Of a DNA stretch of 64,000 bases, positions 17,332 to 26,145 are shown one piece after another (position 1 is the first letter of the stretch; the number at the start of each line of letters is the position of its first letter). The stretch comes from Prevotella jejuni (GTDB lineage: Bacteria > Bacteroidota > Bacteroidia > Bacteroidales > Bacteroidaceae): the NCBI RefSeq assembly GCF_900187995.1, contig NZ_FZNZ01000008.1:1-64000 (forward strand). The letters run 5' to 3'. The notes below the pieces were generated by a model. The model saw nothing but the letters and a program-made list of their open reading frames with translations, was not told the DNA's origin and did no database searches. Position numbers and translations under genes: made by a program.

Positions 17332-17390
17332 AAGTCTTTCCTTTCTATTAATATTATGTTGTTACTATTCTGCTTTATTCTTAACGCTTG

Positions 17391-17398
17391 CAAAGATA
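17391..17398 (-). promoter_or_regulatory. Promoter -7 box of copZ-copA
   Basis: TATCTTTG on the minus strand, about 60 bases before the chaperone start codon. The -33 box is poor, as expected if an activator such as the nearby HMA-AraC regulator is needed; this link is inference. Confidence 0.6.
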
Positions 17399-17555
17399 CA
17401 CATATATTATCTATCATCTCTTACAGAATTATGGATAAAAGTTATAACTTCTCGCATTCAGTCCATACGACTACTCATCCCATGCGGATAGATTTCTTTC
17501 AACATCTCAATACGTAAAACACTGATTCTAATATACTGTTTATTTTGAAATTTAG

Positions 17556-17640
17556 TTTGCTGTCATATTTAACACTTCATATAATAGACTGTAAACAAAG
17601 TAGTTAAGTACTCATAAAATATGACAGTAATGACAGCAAA
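17556..17640. repeat. TGACAG palindromic element, copy 1
   Basis: TTTGCTGTCATATTT at 17556-17570 pairs with TGACAGCAAA (17631-17640) and alternatively with AATATGACA (17619-17627). The interior contains TTTAACACTTC and GTAGTTAAGTA, shared with the copy at 56.4 kb. It is an element of about 85 bp in a gene-free region. Confidence 0.7.
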
Positions 17641-17955
17641 GTTAGTTTCTATGAGAAAGCATTATGGTTGACTTCACTACTTAAAGTTGTTCTCTGTGGG
17701 AACGAAACTATCTTAGCATTTACATAAAACTAAGAGTAATGAGATGATTGCACGACTTTTGAAACTCATGATTGACACTTTTCCAATGTGTGATTATCCT
17801 GTTTTATAATCGCCTCATTCATAGTCTGTTTATTACTAACTACGTCTGTAAAACACTGAAACCTCTTTACAAAATTTACACAAATAATCAGGTATAAAAG
17901 AGCGAAGCATTCTACTAAATCAAGTTTATAACTCGCAAAAAATCAAACAGTTATA
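17641..17955. other. Intergenic region without visible gene
   Basis: No open frame or promoter of note. This is AT-rich spacer between the palindromic element and the CAAGAAGAG repeat block. Confidence 0.4.
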
Positions 17956-17963
17956 AACGGCGT

Positions 17964-18090
17964 TAAAGAAGGGCCTTAGTAAGCATCAAGAAGAGGCCTG
18001 TCAACACTCAAGAAGAGCATGTTCTCAAAGGTAGTTAGGCGTTTTCTTCAACCTTAAAGGGCATATACTGGCATTAAGAGGAGGGAAAAA
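17964..18090 (+). repeat. CAAGAAGAG repeat block, copy 1
   Basis: Contains CAAGAAGAGGCCT, CAAGAAGAGCATGTTCT, GTAGTTAGGCGTTTTCTTC and ACCTTAAAGGGCA, in the same order and orientation as the block at 45978-46110. The CAAGAAGRG motif recurs inside each block. Function unknown; it may be a small RNA, a protein-binding array or a mobile remnant. Confidence 0.65.
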
Positions 18091-18186
18091 TATTTACAAC
18101 GAACACCTTTCCATATCCTATAATAACATCTGTCAACGAACTTCACCCCAAACTACTCCCGAGAAACAGATGCTTATTTCGACTAC

Positions 18187-18750
18187 TTAAAGCTTATCCA
18201 AAGATGTTCGAGGAATATCTTTCATCGCCTTAAACCGACTGGGTGTCATACCCGTCACCGACTTAAACTGGCTGGAAAGATAGGCCACAGAAGAGTAGTT
18301 CATACGAAGGGCTATCTGCGTCAAGGTCAACTCATCATAACGAATAAGTTCCTTCACCCGCTCTATGCGCAACTCAATATAATAGCGTTCAAGGGTTTTC
18401 CCCTCTACTTCTGAGAAGAGTTTTGAGAGGGCACTATAATCCTGATGAAGCTCTGAGGATAGGTAATCGCTAAGATTGGTTGAACTCTGATTATCACGAT
18501 AACGGACAAGTCGGATTAAAGCAGACTTGATTTGCTCGATTGTCTGCTGTCGCTGGTCATCAAGAAGTTCAAAGCCAAGCTGCTCGAGGGCTGTCCGAAG
18601 CGTAGAAAGCTGGTCGGATGAAGGTTCTTTCTCAAGGTTTACCTCACCTAACTCTACCTTTGTAGGACTTAGTCCAACACGCTGCAAGGCTTGGCTAACA
18701 GCCATTTTACAGCGGTCGCATACCATATTCTTAATGTAAAGTGTACTCAT
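18187..18750 (-). CDS. AraC-family regulator with N-terminal metal-binding domain
   Basis: Residues 1-65 form an HMA-like domain with MVCDRC (Cys11, Cys14). Residues about 85-185 form the two helix-turn-helix units of AraC (LTLTQIALRMNYSSVAYLSSQFKSVTGMTPSRFK). Fusing a CxxC metal-binding module to an AraC DNA-binding domain suggests a cytoplasmic Cu or other thiophilic-metal sensor. Its gene overlaps the upstream MATE gene by four bases (ATGA), so the two are translationally coupled. It lies about 0.9 kb from copZ-copA. I infer that it controls one or both; no operator could be assigned by eye. Confidence 0.88.
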   Translation of the reverse strand: MSTLYIKNMVCDRCKMAVSQALQRVGLSPTKVELGEVNLEKEPSSDQLSTLRTALEQLGFELLDDQRQQTIEQIKSALIRLVRYRDNQSSTNLSDYLSSELHQDYSALSKLFSEVEGKTLERYYIELRIERVKELIRYDELTLTQIALRMNYSSVAYLSSQFKSVTGMTPSRFKAMKDIPRTSLDKL

Positions 18751-20111
18751 ACTTTTGTTTTCCTTTCTGCTGCCTCACGTGTAAACTCACGGAAGGTGTA
18801 AACGACAATAGGTACTGTAAGTGTGAAAGAGAATATGTCGCTGACTGCTTGACACATCTCAACGCCCAACAGACCGAAGTGTGCTGGGAGAATAAAGATA
18901 AGCGGAATGAAGAATAACCCTTGTCGGGCAGCAGCCAAGATATTAGCGCGCCACGGCTTACGGCAGGTTTGTGCAAGCATATTACTTGCCAAAATGAGGG
19001 AGTTAAGAGGGAAGGTACAGAGCTGCCAACGCAAGGCCACGACACCAATAGCAATCACTTTCGGATCATCACGGAAAACTCCTATAAGACTGCCACTAAT
19101 GATCCAGCCAATAATACATATCACTATAAGGAAGCTCGTACCAATTATTACTGTAAACCTGTAGGCTTCCTTTAATCTATCATATAGTCCTGCACCATAG
19201 CAGAAACCGCAAACTGGCTGAAAGCCCTGCCCCAATCCGATGACAACAGCAAAGCAAAGCATTGCGATACGACCCACAATACTCATCGCTGCAATAGCCG
19301 AATCGCCATAAACACCTGCTGCTAAGTTCAATGACATAGTAGCAATACAGGCTAAGCCTTGCCTCATCATGGAAGGACTACCACCATAGAATATCTCCTT
19401 ATAACGCTGTAATGAGGGTGAGAAATTGCGAAAGTGAATGGCAATATTCTCTCCTCTGCGTGTCATTAATAAAAGGATAACAAAGGACACTGCCTGTCCT
19501 ATCACCGTTGCCCACGCTGCTCCGCTGACACCCAGACCGCAAGTGAAGATGAGAAGCGGGTCGAGTATCACGTTCAATATAGCTCCCGTAACAATACCAA
19601 ACATGGCAAACTTGGCATTTCCCTGCAGTCGCATCTGGTTGTTCAGAGTGAGTGAAGATGTTAAGAAGGGTGCACCAAGGAGGATGACTTGCATATAGTC
19701 TTCTGTGTAAGGGAGAATGGTAGGTGTACTACCAAGCATCAAGGAGAGGGGAGTTAGGAATATCTCACCAAGGATAAGAACGATTACTCCAACAAAAAAC
19801 GAACTAAAGAAGCCTGTTGATGCCATCTTTATTGCATTCTCATGACGGCGTGCTCCTAACTCACGAGAGATGTAATTGCCCGAACCATGCCCAAAGAAAA
19901 AGCCCATTGCTTGCACAAAGAACATCAGAGAGAACACGACTCCTACTGCCGCTGTAGCCTGAGTATCAATCTTACCGACAAAGAATGTATCAGCAATATT
20001 GTATAATCCTGTCACAAGCATGGAGATGATTGTCGGTATAGCCATTGTGATAATGACATGATGGACGGGTGCTTGCGTCAGATAAGTATAGTTATCTATA
20101 TGTTTGTGCAT
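18747..20111 (-). CDS. MATE family efflux transporter
   Basis: An inner-membrane exporter of 454 residues with about 12 membrane helices in two repeated halves. Diagnostic stretches are ITMAIPTIISMLVTGLYNIADTFFVG near the start, then AMGFFFGHGSGNYISRELGA and VIGLGQGFQPVCGFCYGA in the second half. Members use Na+ or H+ gradients to expel cationic drugs or metabolites; the substrate here is unknown. Coupled to the HMA-AraC regulator, it may export a metal-linked compound or metallophore, which is inference. A -7 box (TACCTTTG) lies about 30 bases upstream. Confidence 0.93.
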   Translation of the reverse strand: MHKHIDNYTYLTQAPVHHVIITMAIPTIISMLVTGLYNIADTFFVGKIDTQATAAVGVVFSLMFFVQAMGFFFGHGSGNYISRELGARRHENAIKMASTGFFSSFFVGVIVLILGEIFLTPLSLMLGSTPTILPYTEDYMQVILLGAPFLTSSLTLNNQMRLQGNAKFAMFGIVTGAILNVILDPLLIFTCGLGVSGAAWATVIGQAVSFVILLLMTRRGENIAIHFRNFSPSLQRYKEIFYGGSPSMMRQGLACIATMSLNLAAGVYGDSAIAAMSIVGRIAMLCFAVVIGLGQGFQPVCGFCYGAGLYDRLKEAYRFTVIIGTSFLIVICIIGWIISGSLIGVFRDDPKVIAIGVVALRWQLCTFPLNSLILASNMLAQTCRKPWRANILAAARQGLFFIPLIFILPAHFGLLGVEMCQAVSDIFSFTLTVPIVVYTFREFTREAAERKTKV

Positions 20112-20138
20112 AAACTTTTACTATTTAAAAGACTCATG

Positions 20139-20146
20139 CAAAGGTA
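20139..20146 (-). promoter_or_regulatory. Promoter -7 box of MATE-AraC operon
   Basis: TACCTTTG on the minus strand 28 bases before the ATG. No clear -33 box. Confidence 0.55.
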
Positions 20147-20385
20147 CTAAATAATTCAGAATTGAGTCTTTAATAACCATAATTATAACATCTATCAAGT
20201 GGTAATTCTAAAATAGTAAATCATAATTACAGTTCTTGACTAAGGTATGTTCTTTGAAAGAAAACAATGAAAGGGGTTATACTCAAACTGTACTTTCCGG
20301 GAATATAGCTTTTGTTTTGATATCAGATGAGTTTAAGTACGAAATCACTCATTATCCTTTTATACTGTTATCGCATAGAAACGAA
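20147..20385. other. Intergenic spacer, nothing seen
   Basis: AT-rich, with no open frame, promoter or repeat that I can support. Confidence 0.4.
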
Positions 20386-20452
20386 AAGGACAGATAGCTT
20401 CGCCTGTCTGCCAAAGAAACAACCTTAGCAGACAACGAAACTATCTGTCCTT
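20386..20452 (-). terminator. Nested hairpin terminator after wecB
   Basis: Outer stem AAGGACAGATAG / CTATCTGTCCTT (12 bp) and inner stem TGTCTGC / GCAGACA, ending in TTTT on the minus strand. It follows the epimerase stop by about 40 bases. Confidence 0.75.
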
Positions 20453-20492
20453 GTTTTAGAAGGCTAACGCTTGCCCTCTATAGATAAGATGC

Positions 20493-21617
20493 TTACTGAC
20501 GTTCGAGCAAGATTTGGATGACACGCTCAGCCGAACGACCATCCCAACGCTCTGGTACACCACACTTCTTCCACGTTCCTGCCACCATATCAGTTAATGC
20601 AGAACGAAGCAATTCGGGGTCTTCACCAACCAAAACATTGGAGCCCACCTTTACTGTCTCTATATGTTCTGTATAGCTGTTGAGCGTGATACAGGGTACA
20701 CCATTGAATGTTGCTTCCTCTGCAACATTGCCTGAATCAGTAATGATACCCTTGGCTTGGGCAGTAAGATAAGCAAACTCAAGATAACCCAATGGTTTTA
20801 CGATATGGAGGTTATGGAGTTTGATGTTCTTCTTCAAGCTAAGTGCCATGATAACCTGCACTGCTGAGTCGCGAAGAGGAGCAATGATAGGGGTATCACC
20901 TGCTGTTTCACTCAACACGTGTAACATTCGTTCAAGATTGTCTTGATCAGCCAACAATGCCTTACGGTTCAATGTAAAGACAAGGTAGTTACCCTCTTTC
21001 AAAGGTAAGCCTGCCAACTCGTCAATATCCGAAAGCCTCATACCCTCAATACGCTCACGGTCATAGCGGATATTATCAATAAGAATATTACCCACCATAT
21101 AAACCTTTGACAACTCTGCTCCTTCCTTGTTAGCAATGCTGTTGTTGCTAAATCCGGCTGTAAAAAGTATATCAGAAAGACCGTCAATTACCAAGCGATT
21201 GATTTCCTTAGGCATCGTTATATCAAATGAACGAGTACCAGCTGCAATATGCGCAAGGGTGATTGCCTGCTTCTTTGTCACAATAGCAGCCGCCATTGTA
21301 GAAGCAAGATCGTCCACAACGATAACCACATCAGATGGATTCTCTTGTAGATACTTCTCAAACTTAGACATCACCTGACCTGTAAGTTCATTCAAGTTCT
21401 CACATTCAACACCAAGATAAACATCTGGTCTGCGAATAGAGAGATTATCAAAGAGCTGATCTTCGAGTGTAGGATCATTCTCACTACCTGCATAAACCAA
21501 TGAATATGAAACCTGATGAGGGTTGTTTCCCTCAGAAAGTCTATCGATTACCCTGATAATCGGTGCTACCTTTATGAAATTAGGACGTGCACCACAAAAG
21601 ATACAAAGCTTTTTCAT
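20493..21617 (-). CDS. wecB: UDP-N-acetylglucosamine 2-epimerase (non-hydrolysing)
   Basis: It interconverts UDP-GlcNAc and UDP-ManNAc, feeding ManNAc-type sugars into surface glycans. The GT-B-like fold starts MKKLCIFCGARPNFIKVAPI (GARPNFIK, residues 9-16). The UDP-binding half has TDSGNVAEEATFNGVPCITL and EHIETVKVGSNVLVG. At 374 residues it is full length. No partner glycan genes adjoin it, so the ManNAc destination is unknown. Transcription runs alone, with stems on both sides. Confidence 0.93.
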   Translation of the reverse strand: MKKLCIFCGARPNFIKVAPIIRVIDRLSEGNNPHQVSYSLVYAGSENDPTLEDQLFDNLSIRRPDVYLGVECENLNELTGQVMSKFEKYLQENPSDVVIVVDDLASTMAAAIVTKKQAITLAHIAAGTRSFDITMPKEINRLVIDGLSDILFTAGFSNNSIANKEGAELSKVYMVGNILIDNIRYDRERIEGMRLSDIDELAGLPLKEGNYLVFTLNRKALLADQDNLERMLHVLSETAGDTPIIAPLRDSAVQVIMALSLKKNIKLHNLHIVKPLGYLEFAYLTAQAKGIITDSGNVAEEATFNGVPCITLNSYTEHIETVKVGSNVLVGEDPELLRSALTDMVAGTWKKCGVPERWDGRSAERVIQILLERQ

Positions 21618-21629
21618 TTCTTGAAAGAC

Positions 21630-21673
21630 CTACTCTATAAGACTCTATCATTCATGAGAACCTTACAGAGTAG
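21630..21673 (-). terminator. Stem-loop between SPFH gene and wecB
   Basis: CTACTCTATAAG pairs with CTTACAGAGTAG (one mismatch) around a 20-base loop. It lacks a strong U run, so it may be a weak terminator or processing stem between the two minus-strand genes. Confidence 0.45.
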
Positions 21674-21726
21674 ATAGCTATATTAGTGTTTATATTTATT
21701 ATTTGAAATAGAAATAACCCTTGGCT

Positions 21727-22683
21727 TTACTTAAACATGTCTTTAATTCCACCAATAGAACCCATCAAATTGCTTGCTTCGAATGGTAGGTAAACCGTCT
21801 TCTGATTGTTGTTCTGGGCCAGTTCAGAAAGCATCTGAATATACTTCTGAGCAATGAGATAGTTTGCTGGGTTGGTACTCTGCCCAACAGCTTCCGTTAT
21901 CTTCTGAATCGCAACAGCCTCAGCCTTAGCCTTACGGATACGAGCCTCGGCCTCACCTTCAGCTATAAGAATCTGTTGTTGCTTCTTGGCTTCAGCGCGG
22001 TTGATGGCAGCCTCCTTCTCACCCTCAGACTGTAAGATAGCTGACTGCTTGTCTCCTTCACTCGTAAGGATGGCAGCACGCTTATTACGTTCAGCCTGCA
22101 TCTGCTTCTCCATAGCCTCAGAAACACTTGCAGGAGGCGTAATGTCTTGTAATTCTACACGATTAACCTTAATTCCCCACTTGTTTGTTGCGTCGTCAAG
22201 TACGGCCCGCAACTTCGTATTAATCGTATCACGTGAGGTTAAAGTCTGGTCGAGTTCCATCTCACCGATAATGTTACGGAGTGTTGTCTGCGTCAACTTC
22301 TCTATAGCATTAGGCAGATTATTGATCTCATAAACGGCCTTAAAGGGGTCAATTATCTGAAAATAAAGCAGCGCATTAATCTGCATTTGAATGTTATCTT
22401 TCGTAATCACGTTCTGACGATCAAAGTCATAAACTTGCTCACGAAGGTCTATAGCGTTCGTGTAGGTGTAACGTCCGCCTCGTATAGCAACTATTACCTT
22501 TGCACGATCGATGAAAGGAATAATGATATTAACACCCGGCTGGAGCGTCGCATGATATTTACCAAGGCGCTCTATAACTCTTGTCTCACTCTGTGAGATA
22601 ATAACAACAGCCATCTTGGCAAATACTAATGCCAACACAACACTGGCTATTATAACATAAACTACAATTTCGTTCATAAACAT
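21727..22683 (-). CDS. SPFH/band 7 membrane scaffold protein (QmcA/paraslipin-like)
   Basis: A single N-terminal membrane helix (residues about 6-26) anchors an SPFH domain (VIERLGKYHATLQPGVNIIIPFIDR through DITPP, to about 190). A long Ala/Glu/Lys/Gln coiled coil follows (MEKQMQAERNKRAAILTSEG repeats, about 195-260), with a short C-terminal tail. Such proteins form large oligomers that organise membrane microdomains and modulate FtsH-type proteolysis. The NfeD partner gene lies about 100 bases upstream on the same strand, the standard pairing. The first ATG gives MFMNEI; the third codon is an equally good start. Confidence 0.93.
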   Translation of the reverse strand: MFMNEIVVYVIIASVVLALVFAKMAVVIISQSETRVIERLGKYHATLQPGVNIIIPFIDRAKVIVAIRGGRYTYTNAIDLREQVYDFDRQNVITKDNIQMQINALLYFQIIDPFKAVYEINNLPNAIEKLTQTTLRNIIGEMELDQTLTSRDTINTKLRAVLDDATNKWGIKVNRVELQDITPPASVSEAMEKQMQAERNKRAAILTSEGDKQSAILQSEGEKEAAINRAEAKKQQQILIAEGEAEARIRKAKAEAVAIQKITEAVGQSTNPANYLIAQKYIQMLSELAQNNNQKTVYLPFEASNLMGSIGGIKDMFK

Positions 22684-22784
22684 TAAAATTATTAATTCCT
22701 CACTTTAATCTACTTTTGTATATATGGAGAGAGGAACATTAGGTTAATACTTGATTTAATTCTCGTGTACAACTCGGCGTTTGT

Positions 22785-23234
22785 TTAACAACGCTCAACC
22801 ATTGCGATAATAGAGTCAAGGCGTAAGATACGTACTCTATCACCCTGCGTAATCTCCGAGCCATCAACTGACTGTGCCTTCCAAGAGTCACCATCAATCT
22901 TCACTCTACCATATCCACCAGCCTCAATGGTATCTGTCACCTTACCTTCACGGCCTATCAAAGCCTCGGCATTACTTACTCTCTTGTCTTTTGACTGATG
23001 CAGATATTTTATCGCAGCAGGCCGCAACAAGAATATACTCAACACTGAGAAGAAAAGGAAAACAATAACTTGAGCTACAATACTGTCAGTGAATAAAGAA
23101 ACAAGTGAGCCAAACATCGCCCCTACAGCGAAGCACATAATGTATAAGTCTCCATTTAATATCTCCAAGATCATACAAACAAGACTCACTAACAACCATG
23201 TTAACCACAAGTTCTGTATCAGATAATCAATCAT
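22785..23234 (-). CDS. NfeD-like membrane protein
   Basis: A short NfeD (149 residues). Membrane helices fill the first 75 residues (LWLTWLLVSLVCMILEILNG, VGAMFGSLVSLF, VIVFLFFSVLSIFLL). A C-terminal OB-fold domain follows (ALIGREGKVTDTIEAGGYGRVKIDGDSWKA). It lacks the protease domain of long NfeD. It is encoded with the SPFH protein, which it should bind in the inner membrane. First gene of the pair; a TATCTTTA -7-like box lies just upstream. Confidence 0.92.
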   Translation of the reverse strand: MIDYLIQNLWLTWLLVSLVCMILEILNGDLYIMCFAVGAMFGSLVSLFTDSIVAQVIVFLFFSVLSIFLLRPAAIKYLHQSKDKRVSNAEALIGREGKVTDTIEAGGYGRVKIDGDSWKAQSVDGSEITQGDRVRILRLDSIIAMVERC

Positions 23235-23709
23235 AGATATAAAGGTTTGATTTCGTTTGTAAAGATAGTAATAAAAGCTGACTTGGTCAAATAATTCAAG
23301 AGAAAAATATCACTTAAACAGTTAGTAACCTTTTCTTTGATACGATTTCACTTACAATACTGTCTCTCAAATATATCTTCTTGCGACTGTTCCCTCATGT
23401 ATCTCAGTCTTTTATAAGGACTATTAAGCACTTCGCAGCCCTATTCTACTGATATATTCGTGCTCAACTCCAATGGTGATGAGGGCTGACACCATGCAAC
23501 AAGCGGTTGATGAAAGTTCAACTTGTTTATCATTAGGAAGGGAAGGGATCAACTATCTGTAAGCAACACATAGCTAAATAGGTACTAAATTACTCAAAGT
23601 TAACACAATAGACTTTGTCTATAAGAAGAGATACATGGGTTGGCACGCTATCTAAAGACCATCAATTTAGAACATTAACTCGCTCAAACAGATACATATT
23701 AACCAAAAG
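23235..23709. other. Intergenic region without visible gene
   Basis: No gene seen. Near 23470-23500 the sequence (AATGGTGATGAGGGCTGACACCATG) resembles the hairpin at 3214-3246. Confidence 0.4.
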
Positions 23710-23755
23710 ATTACGGCTATCTGTTTACGTTCTTGAACGAAAACAGATAGCCGTA
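23710..23755 (-). terminator. Long perfect hairpin after M48 gene
   Basis: TTACGGCTATCTGTTT (23710-23725) pairs perfectly with 23740-23755. The loop itself is near-palindromic (CGTTC-TT-GAACG), so 46 bases form almost one continuous stem. It lies 28 bases past the M48 peptidase stop. Confidence 0.75.
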
Positions 23756-23783
23756 AGGATATTAAAGTTGGTAGTCAATCAAC

Positions 23784-24686
23784 TTACCGACGCTTGTTTG
23801 AGCGATTGGAAGACGAAGAACTGCCAATATGCAATGTATTTGTTGACTGTGAATAACCAGTTGAAGAGACTCGATTAGCACCTGCTCCATGGTAGTACTT
23901 CTCAGCTTCTGGTAACCATCTCTTGATGTTCTCGATACGACGAGCATCTGATGGGTGGTCGCTTAATATCTCTGAACGACTGCTGTTAGTCGCTGAGGCC
24001 ATACGCTGCCAGAAGCTTACAGCATTCGCAGGGTCGTATCCTGCCATCGCAGCAAAGATGAGTCCCATGTAATCAGCTTCACTTTCATTATCACGACTGT
24101 ACTTCAAGTTACGGAAAGAAAAGTATCCCCCAGCTACCTGTGAGGCTATGTCACCGACTCCACTACCAACGGCAGAGTTCAAGACAGTGCCTAAGATACT
24201 CGTTCCCATCTGTTGGTTCATTTGCTTTGTTATCTGTTCTGCACTGTGTTTAGCCACGGCATGCGCAATCTCATGGCCTAACACGATAGCCAAACTTGCT
24301 TCATTCTGCGTGTAAGGGAGCAGACCTTCATAGACAACAATCTTACCTCCAGGCATACAAAAGGCATTTGCCTGTTTATCCTGAACCAGATTAAACTCCC
24401 ATTTGAAGTTATTTATCTCATTCGCATAGCCATTATTGCGTAAATAAGTCTCTACTGCATTAGCAAGATTGCGCCCTACACGCTGAACCATAGCCGTATT
24501 CTTTGCATCAGTAGACCTCTTTGCTGATGCCATAAACTTCGCATATTCCTGATTACTAAGACTAAGAAGCTGTGCATCGGAAATACTAAGACGATGTGTA
24601 CGGTTCGTCAAAGGAACCTTTGAGGCCGTTCCACAAGCTGTCATCAAAGCAACAATAGCTGCCATTAAAAAATACTTAACCTTCAT
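23784..24686 (-). CDS. M48 family metalloprotease, lipoprotein
   Basis: A zinc protease of 300 residues. A lipoprotein signal with lipobox MTACGT puts the acylated Cys at residue 18. The zinc motif HEIAH is at 138-142 (GHEIAHAVAKHSAEQ) and the third ligand is in NESEADYMGLIFAAMAGYDP. Conserved features of the BepA/LoiP type follow (FWQRMAS, SDHPSDARRIENI). These outer-membrane-linked enzymes degrade misassembled envelope proteins. The last 40 residues are Ser/Asn-rich and probably disordered. A weak promoter (TACTTTCG, 24720-24727) precedes it. Confidence 0.93.
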   Translation of the reverse strand: MKVKYFLMAAIVALMTACGTASKVPLTNRTHRLSISDAQLLSLSNQEYAKFMASAKRSTDAKNTAMVQRVGRNLANAVETYLRNNGYANEINNFKWEFNLVQDKQANAFCMPGGKIVVYEGLLPYTQNEASLAIVLGHEIAHAVAKHSAEQITKQMNQQMGTSILGTVLNSAVGSGVGDIASQVAGGYFSFRNLKYSRDNESEADYMGLIFAAMAGYDPANAVSFWQRMASATNSSRSEILSDHPSDARRIENIKRWLPEAEKYYHGAGANRVSSTGYSQSTNTLHIGSSSSSNRSNKRR

Positions 24687-24823
24687 ACAATTTACTCTTT
24701 TTTATAACAATCTGTACTGCGAAAGTACAATAAATTTCGTGAGGAACAAATAAAATCATTACTTTTTTGTAAAGGTTAACGGCTAAATACAAACCATAAT
24801 AACCCTCTCATATTAGGTAAGAC

Positions 24824-26134
24824 CTATCCTTTACGCTTCCCTACCTCCTCCGTTACAGGTATAAAACAGGTCACGATAAGACTGATAACACCCAGCAGTG
24901 CTACCTGAAGGAAGAACAAGCGATAGCCAACATACTCTTGTAAAAAGCCTGTAAACCACCCTGTCATCACCCAGGAGAAGGCAGTTATGGCCGTACCTAT
25001 CGAGTAAGTAAAGATAGAATGTTCACCTTTTGTACAATGCGTAAGCCAAACGACGTAAACAATCAAGCCAAGTCCTGTTCCGAACTGTTCGATAATCATA
25101 CAAATATTGATGATTGACAGCGTAGAAACAAAGTAATAGCTAAGATAGACAAAGACAAACTTTGGTAAGGTTAAAGCGACAACGAATAACCATAACCAGC
25201 GTTTCAGGCCATCCCGACGAACCAGTCCTATTCCGAAGATACAGCCTGCTATCAACGAGAACGTCCCTATCGTCCCCGAGACTAAGCCTAACTCCTGTGG
25301 CGAGAGGGCTAATCCACCGTTGCTACCTGGGTCTATCAAGAAGAGAGGAGCTATCCTAAAGAACATTCCTTCTGGGATAAGGAAGCAGAAAAGGAAGCAC
25401 AGGCTTGCCACATAATGGGGACGACGAACAAAGGCAGACTTGACGTCATGCCACCATTGACGCGTCACACCAGTCCATATAGGGAGGTTTGCATGCAGAC
25501 TATCCTTGGGAAGGATGAAGATATGGAACACCATCAAAGAAGCGACAACAGCAGACAGCACCCAATAGATCCTTGCCCATGAAGGTGCTATAGTCCTATT
25601 AATCACTTCTAAATTACCCGCTATTGTTATCGGGATAGCCATTCCTATAATAAGAGACAACAGCATATAAGAGATAGCTCGTACTCCAAAGAACCCTGGA
25701 CGATGGTATAAAGCAGCCTCACGCTTATAGAGTCGTTCGACAGCAACGTCATGTAAGGCAGCCACAGTGGCTATTATCATCAAGAAGAAGACGGTCCATT
25801 CAAACCAATTAGCAGAGGTTGCGACAAGTGCTAAACCTCCAAGACTTATTGTCATAACAAACTCTGCGAGGATTATCCACGTATATCTACTCCAATAGCC
25901 CACGACGAGTCGTGCCAGTAACGGACGTAGAATAAATGGAAGAAGGAACCATGACGAAGTAAGTGTTATCGCTCCATTCGACAAACCCATACGATTGAAA
26001 TAAACCAAGGAAGTCATCAATAAGATAACGTATGGTAGTCCTCGTGTCAGATAAAGCGTAGGCAGCCAAAGCCAATGGCTACGCCACCGACTCATAATAG
26101 GTATCCCATTGATAATCTTCTGGTCGTCACGCAT
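24824..26134 (-). CDS. AmpG-like MFS permease
   Basis: An inner-membrane major-facilitator protein of 436 residues with about 12 helices. The N-terminal LYLTRGLPYVILLMTSLVYFNRMGLS and the later FFGVRAISYML resemble the AmpG muropeptide permease group (PxGLP-type start, long central loop with charged residues). The expected job is uptake of anhydro-muropeptides or a related cell-wall fragment from the periplasm. It lies only 11 bases downstream of the gene for the GT2-HIT-SpoIID fusion, so the two should be co-expressed. That pairing supports a cell-wall-fragment substrate. A different glycoconjugate remains possible. Confidence 0.8.
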   Translation of the reverse strand: MRDDQKIINGIPIMSRWRSHWLWLPTLYLTRGLPYVILLMTSLVYFNRMGLSNGAITLTSSWFLLPFILRPLLARLVVGYWSRYTWIILAEFVMTISLGGLALVATSANWFEWTVFFLMIIATVAALHDVAVERLYKREAALYHRPGFFGVRAISYMLLSLIIGMAIPITIAGNLEVINRTIAPSWARIYWVLSAVVASLMVFHIFILPKDSLHANLPIWTGVTRQWWHDVKSAFVRRPHYVASLCFLFCFLIPEGMFFRIAPLFLIDPGSNGGLALSPQELGLVSGTIGTFSLIAGCIFGIGLVRRDGLKRWLWLFVVALTLPKFVFVYLSYYFVSTLSIINICMIIEQFGTGLGLIVYVVWLTHCTKGEHSIFTYSIGTAITAFSWVMTGWFTGFLQEYVGYRLFFLQVALLGVISLIVTCFIPVTEEVGKRKG

Positions 26135-26145
26135 GATGCTATTCG

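Noticed and set aside
17556-18090. Possible CRISPR array
   Set aside because: Repeats are palindromic or irregularly spaced, with no series of equal direct repeats and variable spacers. No cas genes were seen.
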